64,000 bases of DNA. Source: Stomoxys calcitrans. Lineage: Eukaryota; Arthropoda; Insecta; Diptera; Muscidae. Below are positions 54,705 through 64,000 of the stretch, piece by piece (within the stretch, counting starts at the first letter, position 1; each line of letters begins with the position of its first letter). Under the pieces are notes generated by a model that worked only from the letters and a program-made list of their open reading frames with translations, ran no database searches and had not been told where the DNA came from. A program made the translations under genes and the position numbers. The stretch is taken from positions 191,008,437 to 191,072,436 of the forward strand of contig NC_081554.1 of NCBI RefSeq assembly GCF_963082655.1, read 5' to 3'.

Positions 54705-56520
54705 ACTAGCTAAACCGGGCCCGCTACGTTGCGCCTTCTTTTACTTTATGTGGAACAAAATTATCATTATCTTGCATATCAGATTCGAATTCTTTTCCCA
54801 AATACCTTTATTTAAGTCCCATATTGCGATGGCCCGTAAATAATTGCGGTTTGTTGGGTGTGTTAGGGAAAAGGTAGACCGCCAGAAAATTGGTCCGAAA
54901 GTGGGTATCAATTTCGTGCTCTTCTCTCCGATACTTTTCATTTGAGCCCACATTGACGTTGCCCGATTTAAGGGTGTTTTGGGGAGTGGGGTGGTCCACC
55001 ACACACTTAGCCCTGAAAATATATCAGCATCGAGCTTTACTCTCAAATATCATTTATTTGATCCCCATACTGGCATTGGCCTCAAAATTGGATATCAAAT
55101 TCGTTTTCTAATCTCAAATACCTTTCATTTAAATCCCGAAAGTGGGTATCAATTTCGTGCTCTTCTCCCCGATACCTTTCATTTGAGCTCACATAGACGT
55201 GGTCGGTAAATATGTTCGATTTAAGGGTGTTTTGGGGAGTAGGTAGGGTGATCCCCTACCCAGCATCGCGCTCTACTCTCAAATATTATTTATTTGAACC
55301 CCATATTTGCATTCGCCTCAAAATTGGGTATCAAATTGGTTTTTTAATCTCAAATAACTTTCATTTAAACCCCTTATTACAAAAGTCGGCAAATATGTTC
55401 GTCTTGGGGTATGGGCCCTAAAAACTATCAATATCGATATATACTCCTTTTTCAGACTCAAATTGTCATGGTGAGCAAATACGTCCTAGTTGAGGGTTGG
55501 GACGTCCCCTAGCCAGTTGGTGACGAATGTTGAGATCAGATTCATGGTTTACTCCCAAATACCTTTAGTTTGAGCCCCATATTTCCATAGTGCGCAAACA
55601 TAACTGGTTTGGGTGGTGTTATACTATAAAATACCTCTTATTTGAGCCCCATATTTTAATGGTCAGAAAATACGTTCTATTTGGGTGATGTTTTGGGGGT
55701 GGGGTGGCCCCATAGACACTTTTCCCGAATATTTATATCAGATTCATGCTTTACTCTCAAATACCTTTCATTTGAGACCCATATTGCCATGGTCGTAAAT
55801 TTGTTCTCTTGGGGGGTGTTTTTGGGAAGGGGCGGCCCACAAATACTTGGTCTCACATTTGATATCAGATTCGTATTTTCCTTCAAGTTCCTTTTATTTG
55901 AGTCCCATATTTCCGGGGTCAATAAATAATTCCTGTTTGAGGGTGTTTTGGAGAAGGGATGGAACCCCAGAAACTTGGTACCACAATGGGATGCCATGTT
56001 TTTAGTTTACTCGCAAATACCTTTCATTTGAGTCCCACATTGCCATGGTGGGTAAATATGTCCGATTTAGGGGGCTTTGGGGGTTGGGGTGGTACCCCAA
56101 ACACTTGGTTCGACAATTGGATATCAGATACGTTTTCTTATCTTAAATAGCTTTCTTTTGAGTCCCATATTGTCGTGATTGTGATTATATTTGGTAGGTT
56201 TTGGCGGGTGGTGGCACCCCTAGGTACCCCATCCGAAATTTGGACAACAAATTTTTGTTTTTAGTTTACTATAAGAGAGCACACAAAATTTCGCTAAAAT
56301 CGCACTACCCATCTCCGAAATTTAGCATTTCTGAAAATTAGGGTAAGGTGGAGGGTCCACCCCCCTTCGGACATCAAAAAATTAAGCACCCTACTTTCAC
56401 CACGAGTTCATATAGCACCATTTGTGAAAATTTGAAGAAAATCGGTTCTGCCGTTTTTGAGTCTATACGGATCATACATTTAAACAAACAAATAAACGCA
56501 AATTAATTTTTATAAATAAG
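54705..56520 (+). mobile_element. Family B element, long copy
   Basis: Head ACTAGCTAAACCGGGCCCGC, TACGTTGCGCCTTCTTTTAC. About a dozen units of roughly 120-130 bp follow (CAAATACCTTTCATTTGAGT, CCCATATTGCCATGGTGGGT, GGTACCCCAAACACTTGG). A 3' segment carries GAAAATCGGTTCTGCCGTTT, TTGAGTCTATACGG, AAACAAACAAATAAACGC and TTTTTATAAATAAG. No coding frame spans it. Confidence 0.75.
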
Positions 56521-57929
56521 ACTAGCCGGGCCCGCTCCGCTGCCCCTTCTTTAACTCTCTAATATCTTTTTAGGGTGGGGACCCTTCGCCCTGAATGCGG
56601 ATATCAAATTCATGCCATTGTAGCCTATGACAATGAACGCGTTTGAATCCTGGCGAGAACATAGGACAAAGCGGTTTTAAGCCTTCCTTAATGGTGGCGA
56701 CATTTGCGACCAAACCAGTTATCCATGCATGGCCATTTAAACTATTTTCCCCAAATAGGTGTCGCATTGCGGGACGCCGTTTGGACTCGGCTATAAAAAA
56801 GGTCCCTTATCATTGAGTTTAAACTTGAATCGGAATCAGGCGGCCAACGGCACTTTGAAATTACTGAAATTAGATAACAAATTCGTTCTTTTTTCCCAAC
56901 GGAAATAAAGTTCAGTTTATGGTGTGCTTTAGGGTGTTACCCAAAACACTTGGCTCCAAATTGAATATCAAACTCGTTTTCTACTCTTAAATACCTTTCA
57001 TTTTGAGTCCCATATTGTCATAATGGGTCAAATAACCCAAACGCTTTTCCTCCTAAAAATACGTAATTTTAGGAGGAAAAGTGCCATCTAGACTAGAACG
57101 CAAATTTTAATGACAAATTCGTAATCTACTCCCTAATATCTTTCATTTGAGTCCCATATAGCCGTGGTCGGCTAATATGCTCAGTTGGGGTGGGCGACCT
57201 CCCATTACTTGGACCTAATGTTTTATGCCATATTTCTTAGCTACTGCCTAATACTTTTCACTTGATATGAACTTCGAATATATCTCTTATTGTGCCCATC
57301 GGACCACTATCGTATGTGGGTGGCGTTTTTTGGGACAGGGGTATAGTCCTCCTCCACCCTATATATAAAAAATATATAGCCTATGTTTCCTTCCAGACAA
57401 TCGTACACAATATATGAAAATTTTAAGAAAATCGTTTCAGCCAAGTATCATAAAGTCATAAGGGGCCCCAAATGGCGTTTTTGAGGGGTGACATGACGCG
57501 TTATACTTCGATCTGATTTTGTATGCCAGATTCGAAATCTACTCCCGAACACCTTTCATTTGAGCCCCATATTGAAATGAACGTCCAATATGTCTGTTTG
57601 GGGGAGTTTTGGGGTTGGGGCGGACCGATCGGTACTTAGACTCAAATTTTAATACCATATTCGTATTCTACCCTCCAATACCATTCATTTGATACCATTA
57701 TTGTCCCGATCGGTCCACTTTTGATTCTTGGTTGTGTTTTTGGCATAAGGGGGAGGGTCCCCCTTCCGATACCGAAAAATTACAAAGCCTTTGTTTCCTT
57801 CTAGACCAACCTACACAATATGCGAACATTTCGAGAAAATCGGTTCAGCCGTTTTTGAGTCTGTATGGAACGTTTTTGAGTCTGTACGGAACAAAAAAAA
57901 AAAACAAATTGAATTTTATATATAAGATT
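56521..57929 (+). mobile_element. Family B element with embedded SINE, head to tail with the previous copy
   Basis: ACTAGCCGGGCCCGCTCCGC, TGCCCCTTCTTTAACTCTC head directly after the previous copy's tail. A 5'-truncated SINE (about 56585-56850) is followed by a diverged segment (CGGCCAACGGCACTTTGAAA), B units and the tail (GAAAATCGGTTCAGCCGTTT, TTGAGTCTGTATGG, AATTTTATATATAAG). The sequence around TTGAGTCTGTACGGAAC is locally duplicated at 57854-57893. Confidence 0.75.
56585..56850 (+). mobile_element. SINE inside family B, same position as at 26775
   Basis: GCCTATGACAATGAACGCGT, GGTGGCGACATTTGCGAC, GCATTGCGGGACGCCGTTTG, CTCGGCTATAAAAAAGGTCC and TATCATTGAGTTTAAACTTG. It lacks the A-box portion, like the copy at 26775-27085, and it stops before the usual SINE 3' end. 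Confidence 0.65.
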
Positions 57930-59474
57930 ATTATCCTCTCAAAAATATTTAAAAAAATCCCTAAGTGGCAACTCTATGTCTGCCTCAACATAATTGCGTG
58001 TTGTATTTTCATCATCTTCTTCTTTCACGGATTGTTTTCCTTTTTGTCTACACTTTCCACGATTGCAATGTTAGCATACATACACACATACCCATGCACA
58101 CTCTCACATGAATGCTGGAGACGAATGAGAATTGTGAAACTTGGGCTGCAAACATTTATAGAGATTTTGTCTCCTGGCTTTGGAGCACACGTTAAGAAGC
58201 ACATTTAATTTGATTTGTAGTTTATAGAAAAATTCTAAAAAAATCGAACGAATATAAAAGAAAAACCAAAAAATCCAAGTGTGAAGAAAAACAGAAAATT
58301 TAATAACAATTTAAATTAAATTCTTTGGTAAACAAAATTTGAACTCAAACAAAAAAAATATCCACCTGCTGTTGCTTGTCTGGTGTTGAAGTCTTTTATT
58401 GAGAGTGGTCTTCGGTATTTTCTTTTTTTTTTGGATTCGTTGCCTATTCATAAATATCCTTTTGTCAAAGCCTTCGCTGGCATCAAGGACAAATGTGCTG
58501 CTGGTGGTTGTTCCTTTTGGCTGGTGGTCATGTATAACAGGTGCTTGCTTGCCTGTCTGCCAGTCTGCCTGTATTTATCTTTGTGGAGCTCTTCTTGCGT
58601 TTTATCTTTAGCACTTGTTCCTTTCACAAACACAGCCATACATATACAATGGCAGCGGCAGCAGGCTGAATTTTTTTTTATGTGATTTCCCTACAACTGT
58701 TGTGGGCTTATGTTTAGTGATAAAGATATATTCAAAAATTTCTTAACATTGAAAATATTTGAAAAGAAAGAAATAAAAATGAAGTTCTCTACACATAAAC
58801 ATGCATTTACTCACATTGTTGAAAGTGACAAGTTTCTAAAGAGAAAATGTTGCAAATTCTGTAGTATACTTTTAGGAGCCTACATTTATTTTGCGCCAGT
58901 GTTTTGTTTTTATTTTCATTTACCCAGCAAGGCAATAACGAATAAAAAATTGAATATATTTGGAAAAAAAGTTTCAGAAAGCCAAAATCAAATTTTGCTA
59001 AAAATTCTGAGCTAAAAAATTAAAATTAAATTCAGCTTTAATTTAAAAAAGGTGTTTGAAAATGAGAGAAAAAAGGAAAATTGAATTGTATGTTTTTTCT
59101 GGAGCAGAAAGCGTGACCTATATAGAAAATATGTAACCTAATTTTGTTACCAAAGAAAATGAAATGATGTCAAAGAATAATAAAAATGGACGAATTTCGT
59201 TCAACATGTGCCTAAAATGTTCTCAAGTGTGGATTGTATTCTAGAGTGGTACTAATTGAATTCGTAGCCCTCATACTCTGGGTAGTGATAGTTAAACGTG
59301 TTGATAGCAAACATTGCCAAAAATATTTGATATTGCACATAAATGTTTAAATAGTCTAACTTTATAACTGAATCAGATAGAATAATGGGTGGACAGACAA
59401 CTGGAAGAACAAACTGAAACTTTGAAATGAAAATTAAACCTCGAAATATTAATCTGCAAACTAATAAATAATAG
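57930..59474. other. Non-repetitive AT-rich interval
   Basis: Poly-T and poly-A runs (58425, 58668), GCAGCGGCAGCAGGC near 58652-58666 and no recognisable exon in either strand. Confidence 0.45.
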
Positions 59475-60000
59475 CCATGATCTAGCCACGTCCATCCGCC
59501 TTCGTCTGTCCAAATCACGATAGCGTTCGAACGAATTAAGATATCCGCTGTAGGTTGTAGGTTGACCCAATTAACACGAATCAGAATTTCATTTTAGTGG
59601 CAAGGCACTTGGGCAAACCCCCCACCCCCCACACCCAACCGATCAGAAATCTGTTTTTATGGCAAAGGCCCAAAATAATGGGCCCCCGAGGGGCAATTTA
59701 TTTTTCCAATTTTTCTTTCTTTTAGAGCTTTATTTATTTTCCGAATTTCTATCGTAATCTACTCCTTGGTACCTTTCATTTGATACCCATATTGGCTATG
59801 TTATCTGGGTAAAAAATTCTCAAGTCCCCTAAGGTTTTTCCTGGGTCCAATTTTTCCATATATTTTTCATATTCGTAATCTAATCGATAATATCGTTCAA
59901 TTGATACCCAGGTTGGACCACTTCCCCCAATGGGGGGTTTTGGCCTCTAGAGGACTCAGGAGCCTTTGCCCTAAAATGGAATTCAGATTTGTGTTCTTGT
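59475..60000 (+). repeat. Decayed DINE-like 5' module and family B-like units
   Basis: TAGCCACGTCCATCCGCCTT and AAATCACGATAGCGTTCGAA (59480-59530) are a decayed 5' module. TACCTTTCATTTGATACCCA (59770-59789) and TCAATTGATACCCAGG (59898-59913) are family B-like. Confidence 0.5.
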
Positions 60001-60884
60001 GATCAAAATATGGTGAGAGGGCGGTGCGCCTTCTAAAGTGCATTTTTCCCATTTTGACTTCTTGAGCCCCTAGAGACCTCAATTTTGATCCGATTTGGCA
60101 CAAATTTGGTGCGATGACTTGGGTTCTGAGTATGACCCGCATCGGTCTATAAACTGCTACAGCGCCCTTACAAACCAATCCCCGGAATTGATTTGGTGAG
60201 CCCCTAGAAGCCTCAGTTTTCATCAAATTTGGCTGAAATTTGGCACAAAGACCTACATTCCGACTTCCAACATGAGTGTCAAATATGGTCTGAGTCGGTT
60301 TATGAATTAATACAGCCTCCATAAAAACCGATCCTGGGATTTGACTTCTTAAGCCCCTAAAAGCTCCAGTTTTCGTCAGATTTGGCTAAAGGTTTTTGTT
60401 TCGTTCGAGTTGTCTGAAGCTCGGCAAAAGGATGATTTTAATTGATCAATAAACTGGAGTAGCTCTCATGTAAACCGGTTCGCGAATTTGACCTCTTGAG
60501 TCCCTAGAAGCCTCAATTGTGATCTAATTTCTTTGAAATTTGGCACAAAGACGGCTGGTATGACTTTCCATATCCATACCAAGTGTGATTCGAATCGCTC
60601 TATACACTGATATAGCGCCCATATAAACTGATCCATGAATTTGACTTCTTGAGCTCCTAAGGGCCCCAATTTTCATCTAATTTGACACATCTAATTTGAA
60701 ATTTGACACAAAAACTTCTGCTATAATTTCCAGAGTCTGTGCCAATTACGATCCGAATCGGTCTATATACTGACATAGCCGCCATGTAAACCAATTCCAG
60801 GATTTGCCTTATTGAGCCCCTACAAGCCTCAGTTTTCACCCGATTTGGCTGAAACTTGGCACAAAGTCTTTTGTTCTGACTTCC
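60001..60884 (+). mobile_element. DINE-like internal block, A2 variant
   Basis: Five units of about 150-160 bp with TTTGACTTCTTGAGCCCCTA, CCTCAATTTTGATCCGATTT and TTGGCACAAAGAC-type words (GCCTCAGTTTTCA instead of GCGCAATTCTTA). The last unit is interrupted at ACTTCCAACATCATAGAG by the retrotransposon that follows. Confidence 0.7.
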
Positions 60885-60887
60885 AAC

Positions 60888-61210
60888 ATCATAGAGATAT
60901 GCTAAGGAACAGGTGGACAATTTGCGGGTACCATGACATAAATATAAGGGAGAAATTGGCACGGGGCAAGCCACAGGTGGGTATTTTATCGTCCCTCTTT
61001 TGGTTGACCACCATATATGACCTATTATGGATGCTGACTGAGGAGGGATTTGAACCCGTCTACTATGCAGACGATGTTATAATACTTCTAAGGGGTAAGG
61101 ATCCGAACCAGCTATGCAAAAGAGACGAAAGGGTCCTACATATGGCATATGACTGGGATAGACCCAGGATATCAATGTTAACCCAGAGTAGACTTAAATA
61201 TGCCTGTTAA
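60888..61210 (+). pseudogene. Reverse transcriptase catalytic fragment
   Basis: In the 132-codon frame starting at 60812, the first 26 or so residues derive from the DINE-like repeat. RT sequence begins near HRDMLRNRWTICGYHD and includes RGKPQVGILSSLFWL (the family's RGTPQGGVLSP block) and YADD at residues 85-88 (61064-61075). A stop follows at 61208. The catalytic Asp pair is kept. Confidence 0.8.
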
Positions 61211-61645
61211 CGAGGAAGACGAAGGTGGGCCAATTTAACACACCTTATTTCCTCAACGAAACGATATCTGTCAAGGTCAAATACTTAGGAGTGATCTTGG
61301 ATAGGACGCTTAATTGGAAGTGTCACATACAGGAGCGTACTGAGAAGGCTCACAGAAGTTGGGCACTATGCATACGAAATGGGGCCTGAATATGAGGATA
61401 GACCACTGGCTCTACAGAAGCGTGAAAAGACCAATAGTTTCTTACGCCTCAGTAGCTTTGTGGACTGCTATGGAGAAAAGTGCAACATAAGGACCATACA
61501 TTCAGAAAAAAATTTTGTCTTCGCATAGGCGGAGCGATGAGGACCACTCCCACTAGGGCACTGGAGACTATTCTAGATATCAGACCCATAGACATACAGA
61601 TTAAGTGTGAGGCAGCCACTGCGGCTATGAGACTTAAGGCGATGG

Positions 61646-62095
61646 GAGAATAGATTGAGGATGGCAGCAGCTTATACCATCGCAGTATAATCGAGGCGAC
61701 GATAGGAAACCTTGAAGGAAGGGAAGATGTTTCCGAGCGAATACTCGTACCTGAGACGACACTTGAGGTCGAGTGCGAGGCACTGCTGCCAGTGGCACAA
61801 TCTTGGATTGGCCCTAGTATTGCCATCTGGAAGATCATGTTACACGGATGGATTAAAGCTAGAGTAGAGAATGGATTGAGGATGGGAGCAGCTCATACCA
61901 TCGCGGTTTAATCGAGGCGACGATAGAAAACCTGGAAGGAAGGGGAGATAATACTTCCGAGCGTATACTCGTACCTGAGACGACACTTGAGATCGAGTGT
62001 GAGGCTCTCCTGCCAGCGGCACAGTCTTGGAATGACGGTACCCTAGTATTGCCATCTGGAAGATAAAGTTATACGGATGGATCAAAGCTAGAGGA
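61646..62095 (+). repeat. Internal tandem duplication in the retrotransposon
   Basis: 61646-61866 and 61867-62095 are diverged direct copies. Both contain GATTGAGGATGG, CATACCATCGCGG-like, TAATCGAGGCGACGATAG, CCTGAGACGACACTTGAG and GTATTGCCATCTGGAAGAT. The first copy lacks a GACGGTA piece before CCTAGTATTG that the second keeps. The duplicated segment covers the RT-RNase H linker up to the TDGSK-equivalent region. Confidence 0.8.
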
Positions 62096-62099
62096 CAGA

Positions 62100-62573
62100 G
62101 TGGGCCTGGGGGTTTACATTGAGAACCCAGGGACTGAGATCTGTTTAAGATTGCCTGACCTTAATACGGTCCTGCAGGCGGAGATCCGATCGATCACGGA
62201 ATGCGTGAGGTGGTGTGGTATTAACGTGAGAACATCGCGTGTGAACAACATTACGGACAGTAAAATTGCCATAAGGGCAATAACAACCAGGACGGTAAGG
62301 TTACGAACAGTCTTGCAGTGTAAGGAGATTAACGCCTTCTCAGAGGATGGGAACATAGGCATCGTTTGGGTGCCGCGCCATAACGGAGTAAGGGGGAACG
62401 AAAGGGCAGACGACTTGTCAGTGGAGACCAGAGGACTGCCGTCAATAAACTTGGTAAACCCGACGCATTTCGAGTCGACGCATTCCGAGTTAAGGGTGTG
62501 GGCGACGAATGCGCATGCAACCCAATGGAACAGCGAAACGGTCGAAAATCCTATGGGGGGATCCAGATCGTGA
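62100..62573 (+). pseudogene. Retrotransposon RNase H domain
   Basis: A 157-codon frame. It contains LQAEIRSITECVRW near residues 28-41 (Glu-bearing helix), ITDSKIAIRAI at about residues 51-61 (Asp motif DS) and IVWVPRHNGVRGNERADDLS at residues 87-106 (His and last Asp). The first Asp motif (TDGSK) lies in the damaged segment upstream. It is one of the better preserved RNase H stretches in the window, but it stops at GGSRS because of a frame change. Confidence 0.8.
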
Positions 62574-62733
62574 GAAGATGAGGCTATTATTGAATTCTTG
62601 CTTCCTTTCAGTAATAGCCTAGACTTCTCACCATCTGGATCCCCCCACGGAGGTCAGTATAGCTATTGGTATCATAACGGGACACATAGGACTACGAGCT
62701 CACTTATGTAAAATCGGTGCGGCAAGTGATAGC

Positions 62734-62994
62734 ATGTGTAGGTTATGCGCGGAAGATAATGAGACGTTGGAGCATTTCCTTTGTCATTGCCCGGTTTTCG
62801 CATCCAACAGATACCGGTACTTAGGTGGAGACACAATATCAGACATGAACCAACTTAGGGGAGTGGTATTGAAAACAATTAAGGATTTTGTAAGTAGCAC
62901 AGAATTCCTAACTTATAATTTTCTTTTTGGAGGTTACTTTGTAGTTTTTAGAGCGCACAACAAGCCGATTACTGGCTTAGGTGTATGTCAATAG
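62734..62994 (+). pseudogene. ORF2 C-terminal Cys/His motif of the retrotransposon
   Basis: The 86-codon frame starts MCRLCAEDNETLEHFLCHC: C2-x2-C5, H14, C17/C19. It continues PVFASNRYRYLGGDTI and ends within the 3' tail. The motif is typical for the C-terminus of RNase H-bearing non-LTR proteins. Confidence 0.8.
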
Positions 62995-63164
62995 TGGCAT
63001 GGGGCGGATTAATATCTGCACCCTCTTTTCAACCTAACCTAACGTAACCTAGTCAAATATCAAGATATCCCTCATATTTAGGCCTGTTTTTTGAAGGGGC
63101 TTTTTTATGAATTTTCACTTTTGAAAATCCGGCAATAAATGCCCTTTTCACAGCCTGAACAAAA

Positions 63165-63295
63165 TTTTATAGGGCCGAGGTGACCAACTTTGAAGGTCCA
63201 CCAATGGGCCCCTGAGACCTCTGGGACCTTGAAATAAACTTCACATTATCTCAATAACACCTCAGCCATGGTTAGGTAAGGTTTAAGTGGCAGTC
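63165..63295 (+). repeat. Orphan dispersed repeat 'E', second copy
   Basis: AACAAAATTTTATAGGG, GGTGACCAACTTTGAAGG and ACCTCAGCC match 28935-29070. It lies between two retrotransposon 3' ends. Confidence 0.5.
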
Positions 63296-64000
63296 TGCCA
63301 TCAGACTCACTTAGACGTTTTCGTCCATTGTGATGGCACAGGTAAAGAAGAAGGAAGATGCCTTCTAATACCTGCGGTTGAACCATACAGATCGCTTTAA
63401 AAAGCCCAATAACTTGCTACTGTTCATATCCGCTAAGTCAGACGGGTTCTCAAAGAAATGAGAACCTAAAGTGGAACTCACTCTGACTGCTAGTGCGGGA
63501 CACACAAACAGAAGGTGTTCTATAGTCTCTTCTTCTTCGTCAGCATGTTTTCCGATTAGACAGTGACCTTTCATGATGGACACAATGACTGAGACGTCTG
63601 TTCCAGCCAATGACAGCAAAGCAGTAGACTTCTTAAAGTCTAGATTAGGCCACATAGTTTTGGAATGCTCACAGCCCCCTCTTTGTGACCATTTATCATT
63701 CGTTGCCCTTCGAGCCTGGTCCTGAAAACTTAGCTTCCATGTCGCTAGAGGTATACCCACAGATTCCAGTACCCCTGGAAGCTCGTCTGCTTTAGAATTC
63801 TCAGGGATATCTCCGTGGCCCGGCGTCCAGAATAGATGAATTTTGAGATGTTCAGTCGAGGGCGGTTTTTGTGTTCAGAAATACATCCTCCAAGGATTTA
63901 AAGGCTGCCTGGCTGTCTGAGAAGATATTTATGCCAATCTTCGTAATGACATTATATCTTAGCCATTCCACCACTTCCTTAATTGCAAGGATACGCACTA
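63296..64000 (-). mobile_element. 3' part of a reverse-strand RNase H-bearing non-LTR retrotransposon
   Basis: Enters at the window's right edge with VRILAIKEVVEWLRYN and INIFSDSQAAFKSLED (RNase H Glu helix and Asp motif, 63800-64000). After frame changes come the last RNase H motif region and the C-terminal frame 63760-63365. Beyond the stop a 3' untranslated stretch (AGTGAGTCTGATGGCAGACT, GCCACTTAAACC) ends in TTACCTAACC near 63270-63285. It continues beyond the window. Confidence 0.8.
63365..63760 (-). pseudogene. ORF2 C-terminus lacking the CxxC half of its Cys/His motif
   Basis: The 131-codon frame aligns with the fragment at 38813-39134 (LSFQDQARRATNDKWSQRG, STALLSLAGTD) but jumps from GKHAD to EEEETIEHLLFVCPA. 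A 48-bp in-frame segment carrying the CRNC pair is missing, while the His and last Cys are kept. The C-terminal FLKRSVWFNRRY and stop appear intact. Confidence 0.75.

Larger units (their letters stand above)
60885..63050 (+). mobile_element. 5'-truncated non-LTR retrotransposon with RT and RNase H remnants
   Basis: Begins within the RT domain (DMLRNRWTICGYHD) and runs through RGKPQVGILSSLFWL, YADDVIILLRG, thumb residues in several frames, RNase H (TDGLKLE/YGWIKAR remnants, then NPGTEICLRLPDLNTVLQAE, DSKIAIRAI, WVPRHNGVRGNERADDL), and a C-terminal C-x2-C...H...C motif. The 3' end carries GGCTTAGGTGTATGTCAATA and CAACCTAACCTAACGTAACC. The order RT, RNase H, Cys/His motif fits I/LOA-type elements. 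Multiple frameshifts make it dead. It is inserted in a DINE-like block and supplies the tail sequence shared with 8217-8925 and 17564-17661. Confidence 0.85.

Noticed and set aside
63026..63051. CCTAACCTAACGTAACC as a telomere-like repeat
   Set aside because: It is the 3' tail of a non-LTR element: the same CCTAACC ending occurs at 17650-17661 and near 8230 after the same upstream sequence. Only two or three repeats are present.

Overview
The window looks like repeat-rich, gene-poor nuclear DNA of a higher fly, most likely a calyptrate such as a muscid. This is an inference from the repeats: DINE-1/INE-1-like (Helentron-type) elements with the GTCCGTCTGTC motif and GGCCGAAC terminal palindrome, mariner-type MITEs, and RNase H-bearing non-LTR retrotransposons ending in CCTAACC. 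I found no host protein-coding gene, rRNA, true tRNA gene or CRISPR array that I could support. Nearly every long open frame is a repeat translated by chance or part of a retrotransposon.

Layout. 1-115: tail of a non-LTR element. 116-4199: about 122 copies of a 33-bp satellite. 5045-7120: an unclassified 'family B' block, then a DINE-like element with roughly 150-bp internal repeats. 8217-8925: a short non-LTR derivative. 9990-17720: several DINE-like blocks, including one about 2.6 kb long. 19247-19417: mariner MITE. 19424-20668: DINE-like element. 20905-22730: dead non-LTR element split by a 580-bp foldback insertion. 23143-23440: tRNA-derived SINE. 23953-25204: 'family C' DINE-like element. 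26715-29808: family B with an embedded SINE, then DINE-like blocks. 31991-34440: two DINE-like elements head to tail. 37250-39265: two reverse-strand non-LTR fragments around a B block. 41024-43784: DINE-like elements. 46543-50258: a DINE-like element broken by a SINE, which is itself broken by two further elements, one of them carrying another SINE. 50335-53210: further nested elements and a second MITE. 54705-57929: two family B elements head to tail. 60885-63050: a 5'-truncated non-LTR element with RT and RNase H remnants. 63300-64000: the end of another non-LTR element on the reverse strand. The gaps between these blocks are AT-rich and hold only microsatellites and homopolymers.

Nothing forms an operon or pathway. 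The functional relationship visible is parasitism between elements. The short elements (DINE-like, SINE, MITE) encode no protein that I can see and would need Rep/helicase, reverse transcriptase or transposase supplied from elsewhere. No complete autonomous element is present: every RT or RNase H reading frame here is frameshifted, deleted or 5'-truncated. The most distinctive features are the homogeneous satellite with an 18-bp palindrome in each unit, a tRNA-derived SINE family that was captured inside another repeat family, a foldback element with a candidate 6-bp target duplication, and three DINE-like families that share end modules but carry different internal repeats.
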